This document shows positions 37,935 to 47,255 of a stretch of DNA of 64,000 nt, in pieces (positions within the stretch are counted from its first letter, which is position 1; each line of letters starts with the position of its first letter). Below the pieces are notes generated by a model. It worked only from the letters and a program-made list of their open reading frames with translations, searched no databases and was not told where the DNA came from. The position numbers and the translations under genes are program-made. Source of the DNA: Salirhabdus salicampi (lineage in GTDB: Bacteria > Bacillota > Bacilli > Bacillales > Alkalibacillaceae); contig NZ_JANBWE010000002.1 of assembly GCF_024259515.1 (NCBI RefSeq), positions 1-64,000 of the forward strand. The letters run 5' to 3'.

Positions 37935-38258
37935 TCTAACTCCCCCTTAATCAATAAGTACTAGTGTAGATACATCATATTATTTGTAGGGAAAGTCCCT
38001 ACTCTATTTATGTATAATAAATTTTACGAAATATGACAAAATTGTTCCCATTTCGGTATGTTATTTATATATAATGGTTCATTATATTTTCCAATCCATT
38101 CTAAAATCGATATATTCAGTATAGTATAAATCGCTCAAAAAAAATGTCGAAATTTCACATATTAATAATAAAATATTCAAAATTTTCTAACATATGATGA
38201 AACGAATCATTCATGCTATGATTTTACTTATACTGAAAGTGCTAAAGTAGGTGATATT
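37935..38258. other. Divergent promoter region between the PAS kinase and yneK
   Basis: 324 bp, very AT-rich, no gene and no tRNA-like structure. It must hold the promoters of both flanking genes. TGTCGAA at 38145-38151 matches the core of a Spo0A box, a hint of sporulation control, but such a short match is not proof. Confidence 0.45.
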
Positions 38259-38687
38259 ATGTCAGATTTATTTATGTTTTTTATCATTATTTGGTCATTT
38301 ATTATGTTAGGCTTACTAACCATTGGCGGCTATTTTATGTTTCGAAAATTTTTAAAAAGGTTACCAAAGGAAGATGGAAAATCCATCATTGACTGGGAAG
38401 AGTACTATGTTAACGAAACGATTCACTTATGGGGAGAACCTGAAAAACAGCTTTTAAACGAGCTTGTTGAACCTGTTCCTCAATTATTTCGTGATGTAGC
38501 GAAACAAAAAATTGCAAGTAAAATTGGTGAACTGGCTTTAAAGCGAAATGTGGACTATATTTCACAGGACATTATTATTGAAGGTTATATCAAAGCTACA
38601 CCAAAACGTGACCATAAATTTTTAATTCAAACGTTACTTGAAAAAAATATCGATATCCAACCTTATGAGGCTCTCTTGGATAAATAA
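38259..38687 (+). CDS. yneK: YneK family protein (DUF2621)
   Basis: 142 residues with one N-terminal membrane helix (about 4-28) and a soluble domain: DWEEYYVNETIHLWGEPEKQLL and IIEGYIKATPKRD. Belongs to the DUF2621 group conserved in Bacillaceae; function unknown. Position beside ccdC and yneI is conserved. Confidence 0.85.
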   Translation: MSDLFMFFIIIWSFIMLGLLTIGGYFMFRKFLKRLPKEDGKSIIDWEEYYVNETIHLWGEPEKQLLNELVEPVPQLFRDVAKQKIASKIGELALKRNVDYISQDIIIEGYIKATPKRDHKFLIQTLLEKNIDIQPYEALLDK

Positions 38688-38689
38688 AT

Positions 38690-38721
38690 AACCCTTATAC
38701 CGCACGAACGGTATAAGGGTT
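38690..38721. terminator. Bidirectional terminator between yneK and ccdC
   Basis: AACCCTTATACCG/CGGTATAAGGGTT perfect stem with a short loop between convergent genes, followed by ATTTTT on the plus strand. Confidence 0.8.
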
Positions 38722-39232
38722 ATTTTTGTTGAGCAAATTCACTAATAGATTGTTGCTCATCAAGAAGTGCTTTTTTTAATTTAAGAAATTTAATAAGCAT
38801 CGCTATGCGCCAACTAATAATCATGCCAAAAGCTAATAAAAAAAACATACTACTTGTTTCTGTAAGAGAAATACTTTGCCCGATGATTAACTTTAGTACT
38901 ATACGTAAAATTAACAATCCAAATAGAATAAAAATAAAAGCCTTGGAAGGTTTTAAATATATATCTTTTCCCTTAATTTCAAACGTTGAAGTAATAATGA
39001 GTAATGTAGAAAAGAGGACACCAACTAACAGCGCTTCAATAACTTTTGACCAGCTTATTTGAAACATAGGAAAGAAAAACATACATGCACCAGTGCTCAT
39101 AAATAACGGTGGTAACACAATTTTCTTTACTGTTGCTGGCCTTTTCGCAGCCCGAAGTCGAATCATAATCATTAATGTTGCCATCATAAATGCTGCAGCA
39201 GTACTGGCTATTGCCCAAAACATTTTGTTCAC
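38720..39232 (-). CDS. ccdC: CcdC-like membrane protein
   Basis: 170 residues with about five hydrophobic segments and the motifs PLFMSTGACMFFFPMF and SSMFFLLAFGMIISWR. Corresponds to B. subtilis yneJ (ccdC), the third gene of the ccdA locus, which is not essential for cytochrome c maturation; function unknown. Confidence 0.85.
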   Translation of the reverse strand: MNKMFWAIASTAAAFMMATLMIMIRLRAAKRPATVKKIVLPPLFMSTGACMFFFPMFQISWSKVIEALLVGVLFSTLLIITSTFEIKGKDIYLKPSKAFIFILFGLLILRIVLKLIIGQSISLTETSSMFFLLAFGMIISWRIAMLIKFLKLKKALLDEQQSISEFAQQK

Positions 39233-39259
39233 TCTTTTCTGTTATATATTTTAGCTGAT

Positions 39260-39622
39260 TTATGTATGTAATACTTGATTAATCGTATCCATAACTCGAT
39301 CTTCATCAAACGGTTTCACAATAAAATCCTTTGCACCTAGTTGGATAGCCTCAATAACCGTTTTCTGTTGTCCCACAGCAGAGCACATTAAAACTTTTGC
39401 GTTCGGGTCATGCTTTAAAATCGCTTTCGTTGCTTCAATACCGTTTAACTCTGGCATCGTAATATCCATCGTTACTAAATCCGGTTGTAAGTGGATATAT
39501 TTTTCTATTGCATCGTTTCCATTTACAGCTTGTCCGACGACCTCATGCCCAGCTCCTTGGAGCATGTTGGATAAGGTAACCCTCATAAATTTTGCGTCAT
39601 CAACGATTAATACTCTCCCCAA
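39260..39622 (-). CDS. yneI: CheY-like stand-alone response regulator
   Basis: 120 residues, receiver domain only: VLIVDDAKFMR, D53 in TMDITMP, Thr/Ser in VLMCSAVG and K in FIVKPF. The TTG at 39622 follows AGGGGG at 7-nt spacing and gives the length of YneI; a GTG seven codons earlier lies on the ribosome binding site. Very close to CheY, but the locus is that of yneI (ccdB). Partner kinase unknown. Confidence 0.87.
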   Translation of the reverse strand: MGRVLIVDDAKFMRVTLSNMLQGAGHEVVGQAVNGNDAIEKYIHLQPDLVTMDITMPELNGIEATKAILKHDPNAKVLMCSAVGQQKTVIEAIQLGAKDFIVKPFDEDRVMDTINQVLHT

Positions 39623-39642
39623 CTGGCTGCCCCCTAACTCCA

Positions 39643-40074
39643 CTAATCTGAACGGTCATTTGCAATCGTTAATATAATGGTAAGCGTTACTCCAACAACC
39701 GTAAAATAAACTCCTAAATCAAAAATCAATGCAGTTGCTAATTCTACCTTTCCAAAGAAAGGGAAATCAAAGTAGTCAAACCCTTGAGTTAAAAACGGTT
39801 TGTCAAAGAAAAATGCACCTACTCCAGATAACGTTGCAATTAATAGTCCAACCGGTACTAAAAGACGGAAGTTAAGCGGAATAATTTTTCGAATTGTGGC
39901 GTAGCCGTATGTCATGTACATTAAGACAATGGCAGCTGCTGTCATAAGACCACCTATGAACCCACCACCAGGAGCATTGTGTCCAGCTAGAAACAAGTAT
40001 ACTGAAAAACCTAATAAAATAAAGGCGATTAATGCTGTCGTTGTACGTAAGATTAAGTCATTCGGTTTCAACAT
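39643..40074 (-). CDS. Orphan MnhB/MrpB-like membrane protein
   Basis: 143 residues, four hydrophobic segments, with the MnhB signature FLAGHNAPGGGFIGGLM near 28-44. MrpB is normally one of seven subunits of a Na+/H+ antiporter; none of the other subunits is present here. It lies between ccdA and yneI in the same direction, a slot that is empty in B. subtilis. It may have been recruited for a non-antiporter role, or complement an mrp operon elsewhere. Confidence 0.85.
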   Translation of the reverse strand: MLKPNDLILRTTTALIAFILLGFSVYLFLAGHNAPGGGFIGGLMTAAAIVLMYMTYGYATIRKIIPLNFRLLVPVGLLIATLSGVGAFFFDKPFLTQGFDYFDFPFFGKVELATALIFDLGVYFTVVGVTLTIILTIANDRSD

Positions 40075-40150
40075 GAGCCGATCTCCCTTTCCATATTTAT
40101 ATTAATCATAATATAACGTAACTACCTTAACAACTAACGGTAATTTATTT

Positions 40151-40855
40151 TTAAAACCCCGTAAATCCAAATAAGTTTGCTAAATAATTCGTAAGAATGC
40201 GCATCCAATCAAAAAATAACATAATTCCGAGGAAAATCATAATGTAACCACCGACTGTCACTAACTTAACACTGTTTCGTTTAATCCAGTCCATTTTCCC
40301 AATAAAGAACGATAAGAGAAGAAATGGTATAGAAAAACCAAGAGAATAAGCGATCATCAGCGTCAAACCTAACTCTGGATTCGTGTAAGCCATGGCGATA
40401 ACTGCTCCAAGTATTGGACCTGTGCATGGCGTCCAACTCATAGAGAAGGCCATACCAATGAATGCAGATCCAAGATACCCGGAAGGGCGATGTTTAAAAG
40501 ATACTCGTCTTTCTTTCAATAAGAATTGAAAGTTGAAGAAACCAATCATGACAAAACCAAAAAACACCATTAAAATGGCACCAAGTTGCCGTATATATGT
40601 TTTATACTCAATTAAGAACTCTCCTATAGTATACGTTGCAAAACCAATCATAACAAAAATGGAGGAAAATCCTAATAAAAAGAAAATTGTATGAAGCATG
40701 CTTCTCTTTTTCAACAATGCGTTTTCTGATTTTAATTCGTCAACACTCATTCCTGTAATATAAGATAGAAATACAGGGTAAAGTGGTAGCACACATGGGG
40801 ATATAAATGATAGGAAGCCAGCCCCAAATGCTAAAAATATATTAACTTCTGTCAT
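40151..40855 (-). CDS. ccdA: Cytochrome c biogenesis / thiol-disulfide transporter CcdA
   Basis: 234 residues, six membrane helices. The two redox Cys lie in FISPCVLPLYPVFLSYI and SWTPCTGPILGAVIA. It moves reducing power from cytoplasmic thioredoxin to extracytoplasmic thioredoxin-like proteins such as ResA, StoA or the YneN-like protein in this window, needed for cytochrome c and spore cortex formation. Confidence 0.93.
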   Translation of the reverse strand: MTEVNIFLAFGAGFLSFISPCVLPLYPVFLSYITGMSVDELKSENALLKKRSMLHTIFFLLGFSSIFVMIGFATYTIGEFLIEYKTYIRQLGAILMVFFGFVMIGFFNFQFLLKERRVSFKHRPSGYLGSAFIGMAFSMSWTPCTGPILGAVIAMAYTNPELGLTLMIAYSLGFSIPFLLLSFFIGKMDWIKRNSVKLVTVGGYIMIFLGIMLFFDWMRILTNYLANLFGFTGF

Positions 40856-40971
40856 AAATGTTCTCTCCTTATAAGTCCGTATCGATATACCAACATTTTA
40901 TCAAATGATGCTTAAGATTCACATTCATGACATTTGACATATTTGTGAACGAGAAGTTAACAAGCAATAAT

Positions 40972-40999
40972 AAATCCTTCTCCAATTGAAGAAGGATTT
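40972..40999 (-). terminator. Terminator of yneF
   Basis: AAATCCTTCT/AGAAGGATTT stem with an 8-nt loop just after the yneF stop codon. Confidence 0.7.
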
Positions 41000-41004
41000 A
41001 ATCA

Positions 41005-41229
41005 CTATTTATTATCCATTTGGTTGCTCATGGCACGCATCATTTGTTTGATTTTCTTTTGTGACGGCTTCTGTCCCATTTGCATCATCATCGTGCGAAG
41101 CATTTGTTCATTAATTGGAGGGTTTTTCTTCAAGTAGTTCATCATATATTTTCTAGCAATAAAAAACCCTAAGGCAATACCGGCCAATAAAGTAATAATA
41201 GCGATTAATACTACCCATAACGTACTCAT
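41005..41229 (-). CDS. yneF: UPF0154 family membrane protein
   Basis: 74 residues: one N-terminal helix ([26 protein letters not shown]), then a cytoplasmic basic tail [21 protein letters not shown]. Conserved across Firmicutes beside tkt; function unknown. Confidence 0.9.
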   Translation of the reverse strand: MSTLWVVLIAIITLLAGIALGFFIARKYMMNYLKKNPPINEQMLRTMMMQMGQKPSQKKIKQMMRAMSNQMDNK

Positions 41230-41303
41230 AATTAAATATTTCCTCCTTCATGTTGTCTCTCATACAGTATAGATGAAGCAACAAGTTATGACAATAGTCG
41301 ATT

Positions 41304-41732
41304 TTATAGGATAATCTCCTTTTTTATAGGGGCTAACCAACCATACTGATGGTTATGAACATCCATAACGAAAAAAGACGTATGAAAACCCCGCATATAT
41401 TCAAAGAGCATTAATTCTGCCTCTTCCATAGAAGAACACAGAATTGTCCATTCTTTTCTATCACATTGAATGGCCATTTGCAAGTTTTGGTGCTCAATAC
41501 TTATATGATTTATGCCTATATGGACCTTTGCACTTCCCTTCAATTTATCATGTAAATAGCGGGAGATCTTTGCAAATGGAATATCCTTTGTTATAAAGTC
41601 AAACTGCCGATTATATGTTTGATCAGCATGCTCCTTTTTATATTCACGTAAAAAAGCATAAAGCAAATCACTTTTATGGAAGTAATGTTTAGCGAACTCT
41701 TCCCTTATCCAAAACAACGATAATTGCAACAT
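41304..41732 (-). CDS. sirA: Sporulation inhibitor of replication SirA
   Basis: 142 residues, soluble; position between tkt and yneF is that of B. subtilis yneE (sirA), and segments such as FWIREEFAKHYFHKSDLLY and LFEYMRGFHTSFFVMD fit the family. SirA binds DnaA domain I and blocks new rounds of replication when sporulation starts. Assignment leans on synteny and size. Confidence 0.8.
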   Translation of the reverse strand: MLQLSLFWIREEFAKHYFHKSDLLYAFLREYKKEHADQTYNRQFDFITKDIPFAKISRYLHDKLKGSAKVHIGINHISIEHQNLQMAIQCDRKEWTILCSSMEEAELMLFEYMRGFHTSFFVMDVHNHQYGWLAPIKKEIIL

Positions 41733-41822
41733 ATGCTCGTCCCTCCTATAAGGGACATTTTAGCAAAGTTTTTTGAAAAGTTTGTCAAAATAGGTCGTTC
41801 TAACATTATAAATTTATGACAA

Positions 41823-41864
41823 AATATTGGCGCTCTACTGAATTACTCAGAAAGCGCCAATATT
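41823..41864 (-). terminator. tkt terminator
   Basis: AATATTGGCGCT/AGCGCCAATATT stem with an 18-nt loop immediately after the tkt stop; T-run on the minus strand. Confidence 0.75.
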
Positions 41865-41873
41865 TCTTTTACT

Positions 41874-43877
41874 TTATTTTAATAAAGCTTCAACTTTTGA
41901 CACAACATTTTCCACCGTAAAACCATACTCTGACATAATTTTTTCGCCAGGAGCTGAAGCACCAAAGGTATGAATACCTAAAATATCACCTTCGTCACCT
42001 ACATACTTTTCCCAGCCTAAAGGAATTGCCATTTCGACAGCTAAACGTTTTTTCACATTTGGTGGTAATACGCTTGCTTTATATGATTCATCTTGTTGTT
42101 CAAATCGATCCCAAGACGGCATACTCACAACCGCAGCGTCAATTCCCTTTTCCTTTAGTTGCTCTTTTGCTTGCATAACGAGTTGTACTTCGGAGCCAGT
42201 AGCTAATAAAAGAACATCAGCTTCGTCCTTATCACTAGCTGACAGAACGTAAGCACCTTTCTTCACACCGTCCATAGCCTTTTCGCTTGAACCAGGAAGT
42301 GTTGGTAAGCCTTGTCTAGTTAATACAAGGGCTGTAGGTTGATCTTCAGATTCGACCGCCAATTTCCATGCCGCAGTTGTTTCATTTCCGTCGGCTGGAC
42401 GAATAACAGATAGGTTAGGTACTACTCTTAATGACGGTAATTGTTCTACGGGTTCGTGAGTTGGACCGTCTTCTCCTACTGCTATAGAATCATGAGTTAA
42501 TACGTAAGTAACAGGTACATTCATTAATGCAGAAAGCCTGATTGCCGGACGGAGGTAATCACTAAACACAAAGAACGTACCGCCAAATGTTTTAACGCCA
42601 CCGTGTAATGCCATTCCATTCATAGCAGCCGCCATTGCAAATTCACGGACACCGTACCATATGTTACGACCAGCGTAATTTGCAGGAGTAAAGTCATCTT
42701 CGTCCTTAATCGTTGTCTTGTTTGAACCAGCTAAATCAGCACTTCCACCAATAAAGTTTGGTACATTTTTCGCAATCGCATTTAATGCCTCACCAGAAGA
42801 TGCACGTGTAGCTAACTTATCTTTTCCTTCAACATATGTTGGTAAATCCTTATCCCAACCTTCTGGAAGTCCACCTTCAATTGCTGTTTCAAACTCTTTT
42901 GCTAATTCTGGATATGCTTCACGGTATTTTTCAAGAAGCTCGTTCCATTCACTTTCCTTTTGAACACCATTATTTTGTACCTTTTCTTTAAAATCTTCAT
43001 ACACTTCTTCCGGTACGTGGAATGGTTCATGCTCCCAGCCATAAGCTTCTTTTACGAGTTGTAACTCTTCTTCTCCTAATGGGGCACCATGAGCATCTGA
43101 TTTCCCACCTTTATTTGGTGAACCATGGCCAATTACCGTTTTCACTTCAATCAATGTAGGCTGTTCAACATTTTCTTTTGCTGCAGCTATTGCGTTGCGT
43201 AGTTCATTCACATCTGTTCCATCATCAACGCGTAGTACTTGCCATCCATAAGAATTAAAGCGGCTCTCAACTTTCTCTGAAAAGGAGCGGTCTAAGTCTC
43301 CATCAAGAGAAATATCATTAGAGTCATAAAGTACTACTAGTTTTCCTAGTTTTAAGTGACCAGCTAGAGATGCAGCTTCATGGGAAATACCTTCCATTAA
43401 GTCTCCATCACCACAAATTGCATATGTAAAATGATCAACTACATTGTACGATTCCTTGTTATATTTAGCAGCTAAAAATTGCTCTGCCATTGCCATCCCT
43501 ACGGACATAGCAACACCTTGTCCTAATGGACCAGTCGTTGCTTCTACCCCATCAGTATGTCCAAATTCAGGGTGCCCCGGAGTATTTGATCCCCACTGAC
43601 GAAAGTTTTTCAAGTCTTCGATAGAAACTTGGTACCCAGACAAGTGTAATAGTGAGTATAAAAGCATGGAGCCGTGCCCAGCTGATAAAACGAAACGGTC
43701 ACGGTTGAACCAGCCAGAATTTTTCGGATTGTGATTCATAAACTCAGTCCATAATGTATAAGCCATCGGTGCTGCACCCATAGGCATACCTGGATGTCCG
43801 GAATTTGCTTTTTCAACTGCATCAATGGATAAAGTACGAATCGCATTGATGGACTTTTCTTCAATTTGTTTAGCCAT
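41874..43877 (-). CDS. tkt: Transketolase
   Basis: 667 residues, thiamine-diphosphate enzyme of the pentose phosphate pathway. N-terminal segment [18 protein letters not shown], ThDP-binding [13 protein letters not shown], middle-domain [20 protein letters not shown]. The ATG at 43877 follows AAAGGAG. A cre-like sequence (43985-43998) lies about 110 bp upstream. Confidence 0.96.
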   Translation of the reverse strand: MAKQIEEKSINAIRTLSIDAVEKANSGHPGMPMGAAPMAYTLWTEFMNHNPKNSGWFNRDRFVLSAGHGSMLLYSLLHLSGYQVSIEDLKNFRQWGSNTPGHPEFGHTDGVEATTGPLGQGVAMSVGMAMAEQFLAAKYNKESYNVVDHFTYAICGDGDLMEGISHEAASLAGHLKLGKLVVLYDSNDISLDGDLDRSFSEKVESRFNSYGWQVLRVDDGTDVNELRNAIAAAKENVEQPTLIEVKTVIGHGSPNKGGKSDAHGAPLGEEELQLVKEAYGWEHEPFHVPEEVYEDFKEKVQNNGVQKESEWNELLEKYREAYPELAKEFETAIEGGLPEGWDKDLPTYVEGKDKLATRASSGEALNAIAKNVPNFIGGSADLAGSNKTTIKDEDDFTPANYAGRNIWYGVREFAMAAAMNGMALHGGVKTFGGTFFVFSDYLRPAIRLSALMNVPVTYVLTHDSIAVGEDGPTHEPVEQLPSLRVVPNLSVIRPADGNETTAAWKLAVESEDQPTALVLTRQGLPTLPGSSEKAMDGVKKGAYVLSASDKDEADVLLLATGSEVQLVMQAKEQLKEKGIDAAVVSMPSWDRFEQQDESYKASVLPPNVKKRLAVEMAIPLGWEKYVGDEGDILGIHTFGASAPGEKIMSEYGFTVENVVSKVEALLK

Positions 43878-43984
43878 AAACGTAAAACTCCTTTCTTCTT
43901 CCATAACAATCATAACAATATAATCCTATACCGAAAATGTACACGAAACAAGTGATTTCACTTTATTTCAATGGCTTTTTTCGA

Positions 43985-43998
43985 TGAAAGCGTTTTAA
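43985..43998. promoter_or_regulatory. cre-like sequence upstream of tkt
   Basis: TGAAAGCGTTTTAA matches the cre consensus TGWAARCGYTWWCA except at the 13th base. It lies in the 207-bp gap upstream of tkt. Confidence 0.4.
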
Positions 43999-44060
43999 AA
44001 AAACTTATTGAAAGTCTTGTTTATTGTGATATAAATTACCGTTTTTTATTCGAAAAGAAA

Positions 44061-44086
44061 AACATGCACAATTTGATGTGCATGTT
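44061..44086. terminator. Terminator after ynzC
   Basis: AACATGCACA/TGTGCATGTT perfect stem, 6-nt loop; on the minus strand followed by TTTCTTTTC. Confidence 0.75.
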
Positions 44087-44318
44087 AATGTTTTTTACTA
44101 TTTGCTTTTTCATTTTTTAATTTTTCCGGTGTAACGTCTGCACCTGTTTCATCTACGACTTTGATCGACTTCAGTTGGTTTTTAAATGATTTTCTCACAT
44201 TTTGTAAATATTCTTGTCGCAACGTTTGTTGTTCTTCTTTTTCAGTTTGTGTTAAACCTTCGTTTTTTGCTTTATTTGCCAGTGCATTAATTCGCTCTAA
44301 TTTGTCTTTGGAAAGCAT
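44085..44318 (-). CDS. ynzC: DUF896 family protein YnzC
   Basis: 77 residues, helical hairpin: KLERINALANKAKNEGLT, QTLRQEYLQNVRKSFKNQL and DETGADVTPEKL are the family's conserved parts. In B. subtilis it is part of the SOS-regulated yneA-yneB-ynzC operon; function unknown. Here 77 bp follow yneB, so co-transcription is plausible. Confidence 0.92.
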   Translation of the reverse strand: MLSKDKLERINALANKAKNEGLTQTEKEEQQTLRQEYLQNVRKSFKNQLKSIKVVDETGADVTPEKLKNEKANSKKH

Positions 44319-44395
44319 GTATAATTCTCCTTTTATATAGCGTAAAAAAGCAAGTGTCTATTTGAAAGACCCTTGCATCTTAATATGAGTATATA

Positions 44396-45070
<675 letters not shown>

Positions 45071-45076
45071 TCATGC

Positions 45077-45169
45077 TTATGCTGTAATCATTGTAAAGTA
45101 TAGCATGACGATACTTACACCAAATAGAATTAAAAAAGATAAGTCTGTTTTTGAAAGTTTATTAAACAT
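45077..45169 (-). CDS. 30-residue transmembrane peptide in the yneA position
   Basis: ATG at 45169 follows GGGAGGA with suitable spacing; the product starts MFNKLSKTDL and is otherwise one hydrophobic helix (LILFGVSIVMLYFTMI), ending ITA. It lies where B. subtilis has yneA, the SOS division inhibitor with a membrane helix plus LysM domain. Here only the helix remains. The gene is behind an SOS promoter (45216-45243) and just before yneB. YneA needs its transmembrane face for activity in B. subtilis, so a minimal inhibitor is possible; a degraded relic is the alternative. Confidence 0.5.
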   Translation of the reverse strand: MFNKLSKTDLSFLILFGVSIVMLYFTMITA

Positions 45170-45189
45170 TTTCCATTCCTCCCACAAAT

Positions 45190-45203
45190 AGAACTTTTGT
45201 TCG
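45190..45203. promoter_or_regulatory. LexA (SOS) box
   Basis: AGAACTTTTGTTCG matches the Bacillus LexA box CGAACNNNNGTTCG except for the first base. It lies between the yneA-position promoter and its gene. Confidence 0.75.
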
Positions 45204-45215
45204 CATCTACATACC

Positions 45216-45243
45216 ATTATATACGAACACTCGTTCTTGTCAA
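45216..45243 (-). promoter_or_regulatory. SOS promoter of the yneA-position gene/yneB operon
   Basis: Minus strand TTGACA (45238-45243), 16-bp spacer, TATAAT (45216-45221): both hexamers are perfect. The LexA box at 45224-45237 fills the spacer almost exactly, so LexA binding would block RNA polymerase. Confidence 0.8.
45224..45237. promoter_or_regulatory. LexA (SOS) box within the promoter
   Basis: CGAACACTCGTTCT matches CGAACNNNNGTTCG except for the last base and lies between -35 and -10 of the divergent promoter. Confidence 0.8.
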
Positions 45244-45253
45244 TAGAAATTTA

Positions 45254-45267
45254 CGAACGGATGTTTG
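45254..45267. promoter_or_regulatory. LexA (SOS) box at the lexA promoter
   Basis: CGAACGGATGTTTG is a near-consensus LexA box. It overlaps the -35 TTGTAT (45265-45270) of the lexA promoter, whose -10 TATAAT is at 45288-45293 with a 17-bp spacer; this gives autorepression. Confidence 0.75.
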
Positions 45268-45329
45268 TATATTTTATACGTACATGCTATAATGCAAGTA
45301 ATTTAATATATGCACGAGGTGAAAATAAT

Positions 45330-45953
45330 ATGACTAAGCTATCAACTAGGCAACAAGCAATTTTAGATTACATACGAGAGCAAGTACTCGAGAAAGGCTA
45401 TCCACCTTCAGTACGTGAAATTGCCCAGGCAGTTGGACTAGCATCAAGTTCAACAGTTCATGGCCATCTATCTAGACTTGAACAAAAAGGCTATATCCGA
45501 AGAGATCCGACAAAACCCCGTGCTATTGAACTATTACTTGAAGATGTAGAACAAACTGCACCGAAGCAGGAAGCAGCTTTCATTCCTGTCATCGGGAAAG
45601 TGACAGCAGGTGCGCCAATTACAGCGATTGAAAACATTGAAGAATATATACCAGTACCAAATCATTTATCCCATGATGAAGATGATTTATTCGTTTTAAA
45701 CATACAAGGTGATAGTATGATAGAGGCAGGAATCCTGGATGGTGATAGAGTTATCGTACGAAAGCAACAAACTGCCCTAAACGGCGAAATCGTGGTTGCA
45801 ATGACAGAAGAAGATGAAGCAACGGTAAAACGTTTTTTCCGGGAAGAAAACTACATTCGTCTTCAGCCGGAAAACGCTTCTCTTGAACCGATCATCGTTC
45901 AAAACGTTGTTATTTTAGGAAAAGTTATCGGTCTATATCGGGAAATTTATTAA
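45330..45953 (+). CDS. lexA: SOS repressor LexA
   Basis: 207 residues. N-terminal winged helix-turn-helix ([24 protein letters not shown]), self-cleavage site A93-G94 in KVTAGAP, catalytic S129 (QGDSM) and K167 (VKRFF). RecA-stimulated cleavage induces the SOS genes, including the divergent yneB operon. The ATG at 45330 follows GAGGTG. Confidence 0.96.
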   Translation: MTKLSTRQQAILDYIREQVLEKGYPPSVREIAQAVGLASSSTVHGHLSRLEQKGYIRRDPTKPRAIELLLEDVEQTAPKQEAAFIPVIGKVTAGAPITAIENIEEYIPVPNHLSHDEDDLFVLNIQGDSMIEAGILDGDRVIVRKQQTALNGEIVVAMTEEDEATVKRFFREENYIRLQPENASLEPIIVQNVVILGKVIGLYREIY

Positions 45954-45988
45954 AAAACCAAGAAGTCATATGACTTCTTGGTTTTTTA
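45952..45988. terminator. lexA terminator
   Basis: AAAACCAAGAAGTCA pairs with TGACTTCTTGGTTTT and is followed by a T-run; it also overlaps the end of the convergent small gene, so it may serve both strands. Confidence 0.85.
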
Positions 45989-46243
45989 CATATCACCATG
46001 TCCCTTTTCTACGAATACAATCACATTGTTATTCAAATCAATGGACCTACTTAATATTTTATAACGATTAATTGGCTCGTTTGTTCGATTTAAAAAGTTA
46101 GGCTGAATGTTATACTCAATGATTTCATCACATTGCAATACTGAGTCGCGGTCAACATTATCTAACTTTTGAACAAATGTTTCAGTGACCATCAAAACAG
46201 AATTCGTATACTTCTTATGGATTTGCTGCCAATTTATACTCAT
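45986..46243 (-). CDS. Small protein of unknown function
   Basis: 85 residues, soluble, starting MSINWQQIHKKY; the ATG at 46243 follows GGGGAGGAG. Segments such as DSVLQCDEIIEYNIQPNFL and NRYKILSRSID suggest an alpha/beta domain, but I do not recognise a family. Convergent with lexA. Confidence 0.6.
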   Translation of the reverse strand: MSINWQQIHKKYTNSVLMVTETFVQKLDNVDRDSVLQCDEIIEYNIQPNFLNRTNEPINRYKILSRSIDLNNNVIVFVEKGHGDM

Positions 46244-46319
46244 GCTGACTCCTCCCCTCACCACATTATATGGTGCATCCGGGAATTGCTACATTGATAC
46301 ACCGCTACAAAAAACAAAA

Positions 46320-46349
46320 AATCCTTTCCGCCATTTGCGGGAAGGATTA
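46320..46349 (-). terminator. Terminator of the hydrolase/SDR unit
   Basis: AATCCTTTCCGC/GCGGGAAGGATT hairpin with one mismatch; on the minus strand followed by TTTTTGTTTTTT. Confidence 0.7.
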
Positions 46350-46404
46350 TAGAGAATCTTTGGATTAAAGGGGGAATGGGATTTTTCCAACATAAATATG
46401 CCGA

Positions 46405-47229
46405 TTATAGTGCTGAAATATCTTTTGTAAATATAGTGTTTTCCTTCAAAAAATTTAGGCTGACCTCATTAAACTCTTCATACTTTTCAATATTACAAAC
46501 ATGGCCACATTGATTAATCGTATATAACTTCGAAAAATCCTCATTTGCTACATGACGTTTAATCCCTTTTAAGAACATGTAGTCTTCCGCTCCAGAAATA
46601 TATAATTTAGGTATACGATTTTTTTGTTCATTAAGGCGGCTATATATATAAACAGAGTCCCTAGCAACTTTAGCCCATCGAATATATGAGGCAGCACCTA
46701 ATTTTTGCGCTTCACGGATAAAAATATCTCTAGACTTCTTATGATTGTTTTTCGGCATGACAATATGAGCAAATAAAACATAGGGAACCATATAAGGTAG
46801 TAGTTTTCGAATAGGTGTGGACAATGACAGCCTTCCTACCATCTCTCCCCACTTCAGCCATTTTCCCACACTTCCTGCTAATACCATTGATTTAAACCTG
46901 TCGGGACATTGCATTGCCATATACTGCAGAATAATCGTCCCTAATGATACCCCTATAAAATGTGCTCTTTTAATATTTAATGTATTTAAAAGTTCCACAA
47001 TTAACTGGCATGTTAAAGAGAGGGTATCATCGTCATGGTGAAAGTCAGCAGATACACCATGACCCGGTAAATCAAGGAGCACTAAGTTATAGTGCTCCTT
47101 CATTTCATCGATTTGTTTATAAAAGATTTTATGGTTGCCCCCAATACCATGAACGAAGACAATCCAATCTGAATGTACACTTTTCCTGTAAATGTGATAG
47201 TTTAATAGATTTTGTTTTTCTTTTTCCAT
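46405..47229 (-). CDS. Alpha/beta hydrolase
   Basis: 274 residues. Oxyanion segment FVHGIGGNHKIFYK at about 26-39, DLPGHGVS at about 53-60, nucleophile elbow GVSLGT near 99, Asp in YISGAEDYMF and His in NQCGHVCNIEKYEE. Substrate unknown. It starts 26 bp after the SDR gene in the same direction; the pair is absent from the B. subtilis order here and may act in one lipid or secondary-metabolite step (inference). Confidence 0.82.
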   Translation of the reverse strand: MEKEKQNLLNYHIYRKSVHSDWIVFVHGIGGNHKIFYKQIDEMKEHYNLVLLDLPGHGVSADFHHDDDTLSLTCQLIVELLNTLNIKRAHFIGVSLGTIILQYMAMQCPDRFKSMVLAGSVGKWLKWGEMVGRLSLSTPIRKLLPYMVPYVLFAHIVMPKNNHKKSRDIFIREAQKLGAASYIRWAKVARDSVYIYSRLNEQKNRIPKLYISGAEDYMFLKGIKRHVANEDFSKLYTINQCGHVCNIEKYEEFNEVSLNFLKENTIFTKDISAL

Positions 47230-47255
47230 TGTAACCCCATAATTCTTAGCTGTTT

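Noticed and set aside
37935..38258. tRNA-Sec (selC) in the divergent region upstream of the kinase
   Set aside because: No acceptor-stem pairing, no GGTTCGAAT-like T-arm and no long variable arm could be found.
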